This document shows, in pieces, positions 1 through 7,414 of a stretch of 13,964 nucleotides of DNA. Each line of letters opens with the position of its first letter. Positions within the stretch are counted from its first letter, which is position 1. The DNA is taken from contig CAKSEO010000058.1 in the NCBI GenBank assembly GCA_934446565.1, positions 1-13,964 on the forward strand. The letters run 5' to 3'. The position numbers and the translations under genes are program-made. Source of the DNA: an uncultured Oscillospiraceae bacterium (GTDB taxonomy: Bacteria > Bacillota > Clostridia > Oscillospirales > Ruminococcaceae). The notes under the pieces are model-generated. The model made no database searches and had not been told where the DNA came from. It worked only from the letters and a program-made list of their open reading frames with translations.

Positions 1-24
1 TGCGGTGTCAACACTGACACCGCA
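1..24. terminator. Hairpin at the window edge, possible terminator
   Basis: Positions 1-10 (TGCGGTGTCA) pair perfectly with 15-24 (TGACACCGCA) around a 4-base loop. On the plus strand no T-run follows. On the minus strand the bases that would hold a T-run lie outside the window. It lies about 240 bases beyond the stop of the leftward kinase gene, so it could end that two-gene transcript or belong to a gene to the left. The stem is directly visible; its role as a terminator is inferred. Confidence 0.5.
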
Positions 25-265
25 AACGCTATAAAGAAGAAATCAGAGGACGAAACAGGCGGTATAAATTATGCGGATACCGATTCTGTTTACGATTGTA
101 TTCTATCATATATGAGCTGGAAATGAAATGTAGTATTTATAGATTAATCAGTAAGTTTTATGGCAACACCACACAAAGATTGTGCAAAATGACGGAAAAT
201 ATGCAAGCAAGATGCGTACAAAATACAAAATATGGTCTTTGTGCGGTATTGCCTTATATCTGCTG
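25..265. other. Non-coding stretch after the kinase gene
   Basis: This AT-richer stretch separates the edge hairpin from the stop codon of the leftward kinase gene. Short open frames that cross it run on into the kinase gene in the wrong frame or strand and look like chance. I see only a weak 6-bp inverted repeat (CGGTAT at 60-65, ATACCG at 77-82) with no T-run. No RNA gene or convincing promoter was recognised. Confidence 0.5.
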
Positions 266-2551
266 TCAGACGTTATCACCGCGCCCGCGGAATTCCAGGA
301 CTACCGTACAGCCTACGCCCTCTTTTCCGAAAATATATGCTTCGCCGGCGGAGCGGCGACATATCCGCTGTACTACTGCGAGTCCGATGCCGCTGCCGTC
401 ATAATCGCCGGAATTATGCGCCCTGTTATACAACGCAAAGAGATCGTTCTTGTCGCTCGGAGTGAATCCTACTCCCTTGTCGGTGAAATAATACGACTTC
501 CTGTCCCCGGAGGTCATGCAGCCAACGGTGATCTCCGCCCTGCCGTGCTTCTCTGAAAATTTCACGGAATTTGATATTATATTCGTCACTGCCACGCGCA
601 TCAGAAATGCGTCCGCGGCTATGTGCGGCAGAGAATAGCAGACCAGCTCGCAGGGTACCGAACGGCTCATGGATACTTCTTTAACGACGTCCCGTACAAG
701 CTGTTCCATGTCGATATCCTCTATGTTGAGGACCATGTACCCCGCCTTGGAATACACCATCATCTTCTGTATCATTTCAAGAGCTTCGGAGCATATTTTG
801 CGCACGGAATGCAGGTCTTTGATGGTCTGTTCCGGCAGGACGTCCGCGTTGTCCTCCTCTATGACGGACATATAGGCGTCAATCTCACGCACCGGCGTCT
901 TGAATTCATGCGTGACAGTGTAGCTGTAGGACTCTAGGTCACGATACGCGTCCTGCAATTCACGGGTACGTTCGTCAACCATCTTTTCAAGTCCCTCGTT
1001 AAGGCGAAGTATCTCCTGCTCTGCATTCACCTGCTTCGTCATGTCCTTTGCAAATACCGAGATATTGACTACATTGCGGCTGACCCTTATTGGATAGAAG
1101 CTCAGGTCAAGGCTCAGATGCTCCTTTTCGGTTTTTAAATCAGCAAAGAAGTTTCCCTGCTGTAAGACTGTGTAATAGCTGCGCTCGATGAATTCCGCCT
1201 CCTGCTGCGTAAAAAGCTCCGCAAGCGTGCTGCCGCGACGCGCTTCCATGCCGCGAGTGCGGCGTATATATTCGCTGAACGCCCTGTTGAAGTATATCAG
1301 CGTGAAATCGCTTCCGTCCACCACCCAGATAAGGTCCTTGTTGCTCTCGAATATGGCGTTAGTCATCGCGGACAATTCACGGCGCTTTGCTTCGGTCTGC
1401 TTGTAGTCAGTGATGTTGCGTATCGTGATGACTCCGACGTCGCCGCCAAGCTCGGTACGGTGCATGGTCTTTCCGCTGACGAGCAATGTGGGGTGTGCTT
1501 CGTTTCTGCCGGCAAGTTCAATGTTCGTCAGTCTGCCGGATTCAAACAGCCTGGCTATGTATATTTCCGCCGCCCGGCTGTCCATGAAAAATCCGCTGAA
1601 CGGCTTTCCGGTAACGTAGGTTTCCGTGCGCCCAAGGGTATCGCTGACCGACGGAGTTGCACAGATTATATTTCCATCGCGGTCTATTTCAAGATAGGTA
1701 TCTATCATGTTTGAATAGATGGTACGGTAGCGCTCCTCGCTGATACGAAGTTCAGTACTGGAACGATTGGATTTCATCGTATCGTACAGCACGAAATCGC
1801 ATATCAGCAATGCCGCAGTCACAACCATCAGCATCTTTATGGGACTGCCGTTTGAGTGGAAGAGTATCGAAGTGTGTATCCCCCGACCGGTGAAATAGGA
1901 GTTATCCACAAGCAGGTCGATGAAAACATAGGTGAGCGCCACGCCGAAAACAACGCCCATGACCCGCGCGTTCTTTTCAGAATACGGCAGTACTTCCGCG
2001 CCGAATATTCTGCGTATCACCGGAATGTCGAACATGACCTTCACGGTGCACAGCAGTACGAACATCGAAAGGATGAAGCCGAGCGAATAGGTGCTCAGTA
2101 TCATCGGCGAAATATAGCGTTTGTACTCCTCGGAGTTATGTATCAGTATATCCGGAAGCATGAGGTTTATCATCAGATAACACAGCACTGCATAGATGAG
2201 CACGCCCGCATAGAAGTTTATACGCTTTATGCTCTTTTTTTCAGAGAACAGCATTCCGGTCATCATCACCGCGATAACGCAGAATACCGAGATCAGTATA
2301 TTTCCCATACCGTATTCCGGAGACTGAATGAACGGAATGGCGCACACCCCACCGAGGGTGCAGGCGGTGGCAGCATATTCAGTACCCCACGCCCAGGATA
2401 TCGTCAGCGGGAAAATAAGGCTCCAGTAAATCGAAACGTTGTATATGCTGTCAATGACAAGCGGAAACTGTGCAAGAAACAGCGAGAGCCAGCCAGTCAC
2501 GATGGCGGTGGCAAATCTGACGATGGTAGTCCTTGTGCTGAGTTTCATCAT
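266..2551 (-). CDS. Membrane sensor histidine kinase with two PAS domains
   Basis: A 761-residue sensor kinase that should autophosphorylate and pass phosphate to the regulator encoded just upstream. Residues about 10-256 hold roughly eight hydrophobic segments with short loops, a multi-pass sensor I cannot assign to a named family. Two PAS-like domains follow (about 272-385, the first ending in a typical RNITDYK segment, and 395-508), then a short coiled coil (508-540). The HisKA domain carries THEFKTP with phospho-acceptor H548. The ATPase domain shows an N box (N661 in NIISNSVKFS), a G1 box (D691, DKGVGF) and a G2 box (DGSGIGL, 718-724). The ATG overlaps the regulator's TGA (ATGA), with AGAGGA nine bases upstream; a second ATG follows directly, so the start could be one codon later. 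The H-box resembles the HisKA type, not the YesM/HPK7 kinases that usually pair with AraC-type regulators. The ligand is unknown. Confidence 0.93.
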   Translation of the reverse strand: MMKLSTRTTIVRFATAIVTGWLSLFLAQFPLVIDSIYNVSIYWSLIFPLTISWAWGTEYAATACTLGGVCAIPFIQSPEYGMGNILISVFCVIAVMMTGMLFSEKKSIKRINFYAGVLIYAVLCYLMINLMLPDILIHNSEEYKRYISPMILSTYSLGFILSMFVLLCTVKVMFDIPVIRRIFGAEVLPYSEKNARVMGVVFGVALTYVFIDLLVDNSYFTGRGIHTSILFHSNGSPIKMLMVVTAALLICDFVLYDTMKSNRSSTELRISEERYRTIYSNMIDTYLEIDRDGNIICATPSVSDTLGRTETYVTGKPFSGFFMDSRAAEIYIARLFESGRLTNIELAGRNEAHPTLLVSGKTMHRTELGGDVGVITIRNITDYKQTEAKRRELSAMTNAIFESNKDLIWVVDGSDFTLIYFNRAFSEYIRRTRGMEARRGSTLAELFTQQEAEFIERSYYTVLQQGNFFADLKTEKEHLSLDLSFYPIRVSRNVVNISVFAKDMTKQVNAEQEILRLNEGLEKMVDERTRELQDAYRDLESYSYTVTHEFKTPVREIDAYMSVIEEDNADVLPEQTIKDLHSVRKICSEALEMIQKMMVYSKAGYMVLNIEDIDMEQLVRDVVKEVSMSRSVPCELVCYSLPHIAADAFLMRVAVTNIISNSVKFSEKHGRAEITVGCMTSGDRKSYYFTDKGVGFTPSDKNDLFALYNRAHNSGDYDGSGIGLAVVQRICRRSAGEAYIFGKEGVGCTVVLEFRGRGDNV

Positions 2552-3600
2552 TCATCACCGTCCTCTGGACGCGTCAGCGCACGGTACGCCGACGGAGTAT
2601 ATCCGGTGTACTGCTTGAATACCTTGCTGAAATATTCCGTGTCTGAGTATTTCAGATCCGCGGCTATCTTATATATCTTGTCGTTTGTACAGGCTATGCG
2701 GTGCTTTGCACACTCCATGCGTATGCTGTTCACATAGTCCATGAAGGACATTCCCGTTTCCTGGCTGAAAAGGTGGCTGAGATACGCCTTGTTGACAAAA
2801 TGAAGATCCGCCATGCTTTGAAGCGATATATCCCGTCCCAGACTCCTCAGGACGCTGTCACTGACCGACTGTATCAGCTCGTTTCTGACGTTGAGCCGGA
2901 AGCTGTTCACCTTCTTCATTACCTCGGCGATTTTTTCATCAAACCGGGAGCAGATCTCATTGTGCGGACACGGAGGCAGTGAAAACAGCGACTCCGTATC
3001 AATAAGCTCCCGAAGATAATCCCGCCTGGCAAGTATCAGCTCGCCGACATCGTGAAGCAATCCGGTAAGCGCTTCCACTGCTACTGCATCTCCGGTGCTG
3101 CCGGCGACCAGTCCCTCGGCTATTTCACCGCACAATTCTCTGGCGTAGTCGTCGTTATCCATCATAAACTGCGCTATGCGCTCCTTTTGTGCGTCCGTGA
3201 TATCCAGCCAGGAATCACGGCTTGTGGAAAGCAGCGACTCAGCCCTATCCAGCAGCACCCTGACAGCCTCGTTAGATACCGGCTTGACCAGGTAATCGAA
3301 AGCTCCCATCTGCAGCCCCTGGCGCGCATATGAAAACTCTGCGTATTCGCTCAGGAATACCACGCAGTCGCAGAGATTCTCCTCTTTTATATACTGGAGC
3401 AATTCTATTCCGTCCATGATGGGCATTCTGATATCGGTTATCACCATGTCGATTTTGTTTTCGCGGAGAAGCGCAAGCGCTTCTTCTCCGTTCTGCGCTT
3501 CGTACTTTATGCTGAAAGCAGTACTGTCGCAAAATGCCTGGAACCTTTTCAACTGCCGGCGGAATATCTCCCTGTCGTCAACGATCATTATACTGTACAT
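2548..3600 (-). CDS. YesN-like response regulator, receiver plus AraC-type DNA-binding domain
   Basis: Predicted transcription factor of the adjoining kinase. Counting from the ATG at 3600 it has 350 residues. The receiver domain (about 2-120) has the acidic pair D8-D9, phospho-acceptor D56 in VITDIRMP, the switch S84 and K106 in YLVKP. A helical middle region of unknown role (about 120-245) follows. The C-terminal 100 residues are an AraC-family double helix-turn-helix (IAADLKYSDTEYFSKVFKQY, then TGYTPSAYR). An in-frame ATG at 3615 would add five residues, but GGAGG at 3609-3613 overlaps that codon and sits eight bases before the ATG at 3600, so I chose 3600. The stop overlaps the kinase start, implying translational coupling. 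The targets may be its own operon and the neighbouring amide genes, which is inference. Confidence 0.94.
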   Translation of the reverse strand: MYSIMIVDDREIFRRQLKRFQAFCDSTAFSIKYEAQNGEEALALLRENKIDMVITDIRMPIMDGIELLQYIKEENLCDCVVFLSEYAEFSYARQGLQMGAFDYLVKPVSNEAVRVLLDRAESLLSTSRDSWLDITDAQKERIAQFMMDNDDYARELCGEIAEGLVAGSTGDAVAVEALTGLLHDVGELILARRDYLRELIDTESLFSLPPCPHNEICSRFDEKIAEVMKKVNSFRLNVRNELIQSVSDSVLRSLGRDISLQSMADLHFVNKAYLSHLFSQETGMSFMDYVNSIRMECAKHRIACTNDKIYKIAADLKYSDTEYFSKVFKQYTGYTPSAYRALTRPEDGDE

Positions 3601-3618
3601 ACGCACTGCCTCCATATT

Positions 3619-3627
3619 ATTATATCA
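3619..3627 (-). promoter_or_regulatory. Extended -10 promoter for the two-component genes
   Basis: On the minus strand 3627-3619 reads TGATATAAT, a perfect -10 hexamer with the extended TGn motif. No good -35 lies 16-18 bases upstream, where the glnA terminator stem sits, but an extended -10 can work without one. Initiation would fall close to GGAGG, giving a leader of about 15 bases. The surrounding 15-mer matches the nitrilase promoter at 11011-11025 at 14 of 15 positions. Confidence 0.6.
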
Positions 3628-3636
3628 CCACAACAC

Positions 3637-3674
3637 AAAAAGCCGCTGTGAACCGAATAGTCCACGGCAGCTTT
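3637..3674 (-). terminator. Intrinsic terminator after glnA
   Basis: On the minus strand a stem pairs AAAGCTGCCGTG with CACAGCGGCTTT, with one G-T wobble and one mismatch, around a 12-base loop. It ends in a run of five T (3641-3637). It begins 20 bases after the glnA stop and should end the transporter-amidase-glnA transcript before the regulator gene. Confidence 0.8.
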
Positions 3675-3693
3675 ATTTTCGTGATTATGAAAA

Positions 3694-5028
3694 TCAGTAT
3701 ACCGCGAGGTATCTGTTTATCTCCCACTGGCTTACCTGCCGGCGGTACTCGGCGCATTCCTGCTCCTTGAGATAAATGAACTTCTCGCAGATATGGCTTC
3801 CAAGCACTTCTTTGATAAGCTCGTCCTTTTTCAGCTCCTCAAGGGCTTCCTCAAGGCTGAGCGGGAGCGACTCTATGCCACGCTCTGCACGCTGCTCCGG
3901 CGTGAGGTCGTATATATTGTCGCTGACCTCTTCCGGTGGAGTGAGTCCGCTCCTTATTCCGTCAAGACCCGCCTCCAGGCAGCAGGCAAGCGCAAGGTAC
4001 GGATTTGCTGCGGGATCCGGCGAACGGAATTCCACTCTTGTTCCGGTGCCGCGTGCTGCAGGTATCCTTATCAGCGGGCTTCTGTTCTTACAGCTCCAGG
4101 CGATGTCCGTCGGGGCTTCATATCCCGGAATAAGGCGCTTGTAGGAATTTACAAGCGGGTCGCACACCGCAGTCAGCGCCTTTGCGTGCTTCATCAGACC
4201 CGCAATAAAGCAGTAGGCTTCCTTGCTGAGACCGTTCTTCTTCGGGTCGGCAGGGTCGTAGAATATATTCCTGCCGTCTTTGAACAGCGACATATTAAGG
4301 TGCATTCCGGAGCCGCTGACGCCCTCGACGGGCTTAGGCAGGAATGACGCGAACAGGTTGTTCTTCTTTGCAATGGATTTCACCGCGAACTTGAAAGCCA
4401 TGATGTCGTCTGCGGCTTTCAGCGCCTCGCTGTATTTGAAGTCGATCTCGTGCTGGCCGGCTGCAACTTCGTGGTGGGATGCTTCTATCTCAAAGCCCAT
4501 CTCCTCGAGTGCCAGAACTATCTGCCGACGTACCTCGCCGCCAAGATCCAGCGGTTCCAGGTCGAAGTAACCAGACTTGTCATGGGTGACAGTCGTGGGT
4601 CTGCCGAACTCGTCGTTATGGAAGATGAAAAACTCGCACTCTGCTCCCACATTGAAAGTATACCCCATTTCATCCGCCTTGTCAACACTTGATTGAAGTA
4701 TATGACGGGGATCTCCGGCAAACGGATTTCCGTCCGGGTCGTGAATGCTGCATATCATTCGTGCGACTGCGCTTTGCTTCGGACGCCATGGCACCAGTGT
4801 GAATGTGTCCGGGTCGGGTCGCAGGTACATATCCGATTCTTCCACCCTTGAAAAGCCCTCAATGGAGGAACCGTCAAAGGTGATCTTGTTGTTCAGTGCG
4901 TTTTCCAGCTGGGATTTCGGCACTGCCACATTTTTCATGTGGCCGAGCATATCCGTGAACTGAAGCCTGATGAATTCCACATCGTTATCCTTGATGATTT
5001 TTTCGATATCTTCGATGCCAAGGCTCAT
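3694..5028 (-). CDS. glnA: Glutamine synthetase, type I-alpha
   Basis: Catalyses ATP-dependent joining of ammonia and glutamate into glutamine, the main ammonia-assimilating step in the cytoplasm; the family forms dodecamers. The 444 residues match the short GSI-alpha form of Bacillus and Clostridium. Visible signatures are FDGSSIEGF (51-59), metal-binding GAECEFF (E130, E132), HEVAAGQHEIDF (186-197), SGSGMHLNMSLF (238-249), the glutamate flap E304 in PGYEAPTDIAW, NRSPLIRIP (315-323) and RVEFRSPDPAANPYLA (331-346). R61 occupies the place of the Bacillus subtilis feedback-inhibition arginine (R62), so glutamine feedback is likely. The GSI-beta insertion is absent. NIYDLT at 371-376 looks like the beta-type adenylylation loop, but adenylylation is not expected in this class. 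AGAGGTGAT precedes the ATG. It sits 22 bases after the amidase gene and before a terminator, so it appears to be the last gene of the amide operon. Confidence 0.97.
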   Translation of the reverse strand: MSLGIEDIEKIIKDNDVEFIRLQFTDMLGHMKNVAVPKSQLENALNNKITFDGSSIEGFSRVEESDMYLRPDPDTFTLVPWRPKQSAVARMICSIHDPDGNPFAGDPRHILQSSVDKADEMGYTFNVGAECEFFIFHNDEFGRPTTVTHDKSGYFDLEPLDLGGEVRRQIVLALEEMGFEIEASHHEVAAGQHEIDFKYSEALKAADDIMAFKFAVKSIAKKNNLFASFLPKPVEGVSGSGMHLNMSLFKDGRNIFYDPADPKKNGLSKEAYCFIAGLMKHAKALTAVCDPLVNSYKRLIPGYEAPTDIAWSCKNRSPLIRIPAARGTGTRVEFRSPDPAANPYLALACCLEAGLDGIRSGLTPPEEVSDNIYDLTPEQRAERGIESLPLSLEEALEELKKDELIKEVLGSHICEKFIYLKEQECAEYRRQVSQWEINRYLAVY

Positions 5029-5050
5029 TGAATATCACCTCTCATACGTA

Positions 5051-5956
5051 TTACAGATACTTTTTCTTTACCTTTGCAACAAGGGAGTAGAAGGTGTCTA
5101 CCATGTTGCCGACATACATTTCGCCGCACTGGGTCAGGGCTTCATAGGCTTCAAGCTCGTCCCAGCCGTAGTCCTCGACCATCCACTTGATAAGCTCAGT
5201 GTATGCGATGCGCGCGGAATCCTCCATCGGCTTTGCGCTGCCGACGCACATGATGTATTCATCGTTCTCAATGCGCGGCCAGCTGATGTGCTTACCCTTG
5301 AGCACCGTGAATTTCAGCGTTGCCTTGCCGTTTATCTCCAGCGCGGTGCCGATAAGCTCGCCGTCACCTTGACGCGCGTGGCAGTCGCCGATATAGAACA
5401 TCGCGCCGTCGCACTTGATGGGCAGGTATACCTTATTTCCGGGGCAGATGTCCGTTACGTCCATGTTGCCGCCCTGGTCGAACGGAGTCAGCGCGGATAT
5501 AGCTTCCATGTCAGGGGCGGTCGCGATGGTTCCGAAGAACGGGCGCCACTCGTAGCACAGCTTGTCGTTGCAGCGGAACATGTTGCCCTCTTTCTTGTAT
5601 ATCCACACTTTTTCGCCGAGGGGAGGATTGAGGAACGGGGTCGTCGGAGTGGAAACAAGTCCGCCGAAATTCGGTTGGTTGCAGCTTACGGCGTAATCGC
5701 GGTCGGCTTCGATGTTCACGATCTCAACGCACAATGTATCTCCGGCTTCAGCGCCCTCGATGAATATAGGACCGGTCTGTGGGTTGAGGTATTTTCCCAG
5801 TACCTTAGAGGGGAGGTCGTCCTCGGACTTGATCCTGTCCTCGAATGCGTCAAGGGTGTGGATAACCACGGTCTCGCCCTGCTTTACCCTTGCGATGGGT
5901 TCAAGATATCTGCTGAATGCGTATGAATAAGCGCCCGGCTGTCTGATCTCTGTCAT
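5051..5956 (-). CDS. fmdA: Acetamidase/formamidase-family amidase
   Basis: Cytoplasmic hydrolase of the FmdA/AmdA family, which splits formamide, acetamide or similar short amides into ammonia and the acid. It has 301 residues. Family-type segments are TGPIFIEGAEAGDTL (61-75), PFFGTIATAP (139-148), GGNMDV (162-167) and YIGDCHARQGDGE (188-200), the last containing conserved-looking Asp, His and Glu. There is no signal peptide. AAAGGA lies nine bases before the ATG. It follows the UrtE-type ATPase gene by 15 bases and precedes glnA by 22. That placement argues that the transporter's cargo is its substrate and that the ammonia passes to glutamine synthetase. Sequence alone cannot separate formamide from acetamide or another amide; the symbol names the family, not proven specificity. 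Confidence 0.92.
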   Translation of the reverse strand: MTEIRQPGAYSYAFSRYLEPIARVKQGETVVIHTLDAFEDRIKSEDDLPSKVLGKYLNPQTGPIFIEGAEAGDTLCVEIVNIEADRDYAVSCNQPNFGGLVSTPTTPFLNPPLGEKVWIYKKEGNMFRCNDKLCYEWRPFFGTIATAPDMEAISALTPFDQGGNMDVTDICPGNKVYLPIKCDGAMFYIGDCHARQGDGELIGTALEINGKATLKFTVLKGKHISWPRIENDEYIMCVGSAKPMEDSARIAYTELIKWMVEDYGWDELEAYEALTQCGEMYVGNMVDTFYSLVAKVKKKYL

Positions 5957-5971
5957 GATATATCGTCCTTT

Positions 5972-6673
5972 CTATACTGTAAGATACTGCTTTATAACTT
6001 CATTATCGTTGACCTGCGCCTTGTCCAGCGAGGCGATTATCTGTCCCTTGTCGAGGACGTATGCGCGCTCTGTTATCTGCTGAATAAGTCCCATGTGCTG
6101 CTCGACCATGAGTACTGTAAGCCCAAGCTCGTGGCTTATCTTCTCCACGATTTCGCCCATCTGGGATACTATGTTCGGCTGAACGCCCTCGCTCGGCTCG
6201 TCCAGCAGGAGGATCTTCGGGTCTCCGACAAGCACCCTGCCGATGGAAAGCATCGCCTGTTCGCCGCCGCTCATGCTTCCTGCCATCTGCTTGCGGCGTT
6301 CCGCCAGCCGCGGGAAGTATTCGTATACCATGTCGTAATTACCCTTTTTGCCGGCGGTGTTTATCATGCTGCCCATCTTCATGTTCTCTTCAACGGTCAG
6401 TCCGGGGAATATACCGTGACCCTGCGGAACGTATCCGATACCAGCCTTGGCGCGGTTGTGCGCTTTCATTTTTGTGATATCATCGCCGTCGAACTCGATG
6501 GAGCCGCGGGAAGTCTTTATCAGACCTATCAGCGTTTTCATGAATGTGGATTTACCCACACCGTTGCGCCCGATTATCGAAACGATCTCGCCCTTGTCAA
6601 CCGAAACGGAGATGTCGTTGATGACCATTATCCTGTCGTAGCCGGAGGTCACACCCTTTGCTTCAAGGATCAT
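5972..6673 (-). CDS. urtE: ABC transporter ATPase, UrtE type
   Basis: One of two ATPases expected to power import through the neighbouring permeases at the inner face of the membrane. The 233 residues show Walker A GRNGVGKST (35-43), the Q-loop near YVPQGHGIF (81-89), the ABC signature MSGGEQ (134-139), Walker B ILLLDEP (154-160) with SEGVQPNIV directly after, and the switch histidine in EQHMG (191-195). DEPxEGVQPxIV is characteristic of UrtE/FmdF proteins within the LivF-like group. AAAGGAG stands nine bases before the start. It lies 18 bases after the UrtD-type gene and 15 before the amidase gene. LivF (branched amino acids) is the main alternative; the adjacent amidase and glnA favour an amide or urea system. 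Confidence 0.93.
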   Translation of the reverse strand: MILEAKGVTSGYDRIMVINDISVSVDKGEIVSIIGRNGVGKSTFMKTLIGLIKTSRGSIEFDGDDITKMKAHNRAKAGIGYVPQGHGIFPGLTVEENMKMGSMINTAGKKGNYDMVYEYFPRLAERRKQMAGSMSGGEQAMLSIGRVLVGDPKILLLDEPSEGVQPNIVSQMGEIVEKISHELGLTVLMVEQHMGLIQQITERAYVLDKGQIIASLDKAQVNDNEVIKQYLTV

Positions 6674-6691
6674 AATTTTCCGCTCCTTTCG

Positions 6692-7414
6692 TCAGACGTT
6701 TCCGAGATAAATCTGCTTTACTCCCGGATCATTGCTAATTTCATCGACGGTGCCGTATGCAAACTTTCTACCATAGTGCATTACTGTGACTTTCTGCGCG
6801 ATCTGGCGTACAAAATCCATATCGTGGTCGATGAAAAGGATCGTAAGCCCGGTCGCGTTCAGTTCGTTGACAAGCTCTGCCGTGAATGCGGTCTCTTCAG
6901 GCCCCATTCCGGCTGCCGGCTCGTCAAGGAGCAGCAGCTCCGGCTTGGAGGACAGCGCCATTGCTATTTCAAGCCACTGCTGCTGTCCGTGAGACATGTT
7001 GCGTACCGGAGGGTTTCCGAGCTTGTCCAGCTTCACAAGCTTTATCAGCCGCTCAGTCTCGTCTTCGAGCTGGGAAGCAGATATGTAATTACCCGCCGCG
7101 ATGCGGATATTCTCACGCATCGTCAGTTCCTCAAATACGCCGGGCACCTGCATTTTGATGCTCAGTCCGTTGCGGGCGCGCTTTGCGGCGCTCATGTTCG
7201 TGATATCCACGCCCTTGAATTTTACTCTTCCGGAGGATACCGGGTACAATCCGGTAATGAGCTTGAACACTGTGGTCTTGCCGGCGCCGTTAGGTCCGAT
7301 AAGGCAATGAACTTCGCCTTTCTGTACTTTGAAATCGAAATCCTCAACCGCCTGGATACCGCCGAACTGCTTTGAGACCTTTATCAGCTCAAGAATGGTG
7401 TTATCCTCGCTCAT
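6692..7414 (-). CDS. urtD: ABC transporter ATPase, UrtD type
   Basis: Second ATPase of the import complex, 240 residues. Walker A is GPNGAGKT (40-47), the ABC signature is SHGQQQ (141-146) within NMSHGQQQWLEIAMAL, Walker B is LLLLDEP (160-166) followed by AAGMGPEE, and the switch histidine lies in IDHDMDFV (195-202). SHGQ followed by QWLEI, and AAGMGPEET, are hallmarks of UrtD/FmdE-type proteins, which differ from the LSGGQ of most ABC ATPases. Its ATG overlaps the TGA of the UrtC-type gene (ATGA), and GGAGGTGA lies inside the end of that gene, so the two are translationally coupled. Substrate specificity comes from the binding protein and permeases, not from this subunit. Confidence 0.94.
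   Translation of the reverse strand: MSEDNTILELIKVSKQFGGIQAVEDFDFKVQKGEVHCLIGPNGAGKTTVFKLITGLYPVSSGRVKFKGVDITNMSAAKRARNGLSIKMQVPGVFEELTMRENIRIAAGNYISASQLEDETERLIKLVKLDKLGNPPVRNMSHGQQQWLEIAMALSSKPELLLLDEPAAGMGPEETAFTAELVNELNATGLTILFIDHDMDFVRQIAQKVTVMHYGRKFAYGTVDEISNDPGVKQIYLGNV

Noticed and set aside
371..376. Adenylylation site in glutamine synthetase (residues NIYDLT, numbered in the protein)
   Set aside because: The short 444-residue GSI-alpha class is controlled by feedback, and the flanking insertion of the adenylylated GSI-beta class is missing. The resemblance is kept only as a remark in the gene entry.
1856..2737. Long open frame on the plus strand (about 293 codons)
   Set aside because: It lies opposite the kinase and regulator genes, is rich in His, Arg and Tyr with no recognisable domain, and has no good ribosome site. 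It is a shadow of the real genes.
4970..5926. Plus-strand open frame of about 318 codons over the amidase gene
   Set aside because: The minus-strand frame matches the acetamidase/formamidase family throughout with a proper ribosome site; the plus-strand frame is its shadow.
6095..7375. Very long open frame on the plus strand (about 426 codons)
   Set aside because: It runs antisense to both ABC ATPase genes, which carry complete Walker and signature motifs. Its own translation shows no domain; antisense frames this long occur in GC-balanced coding DNA.
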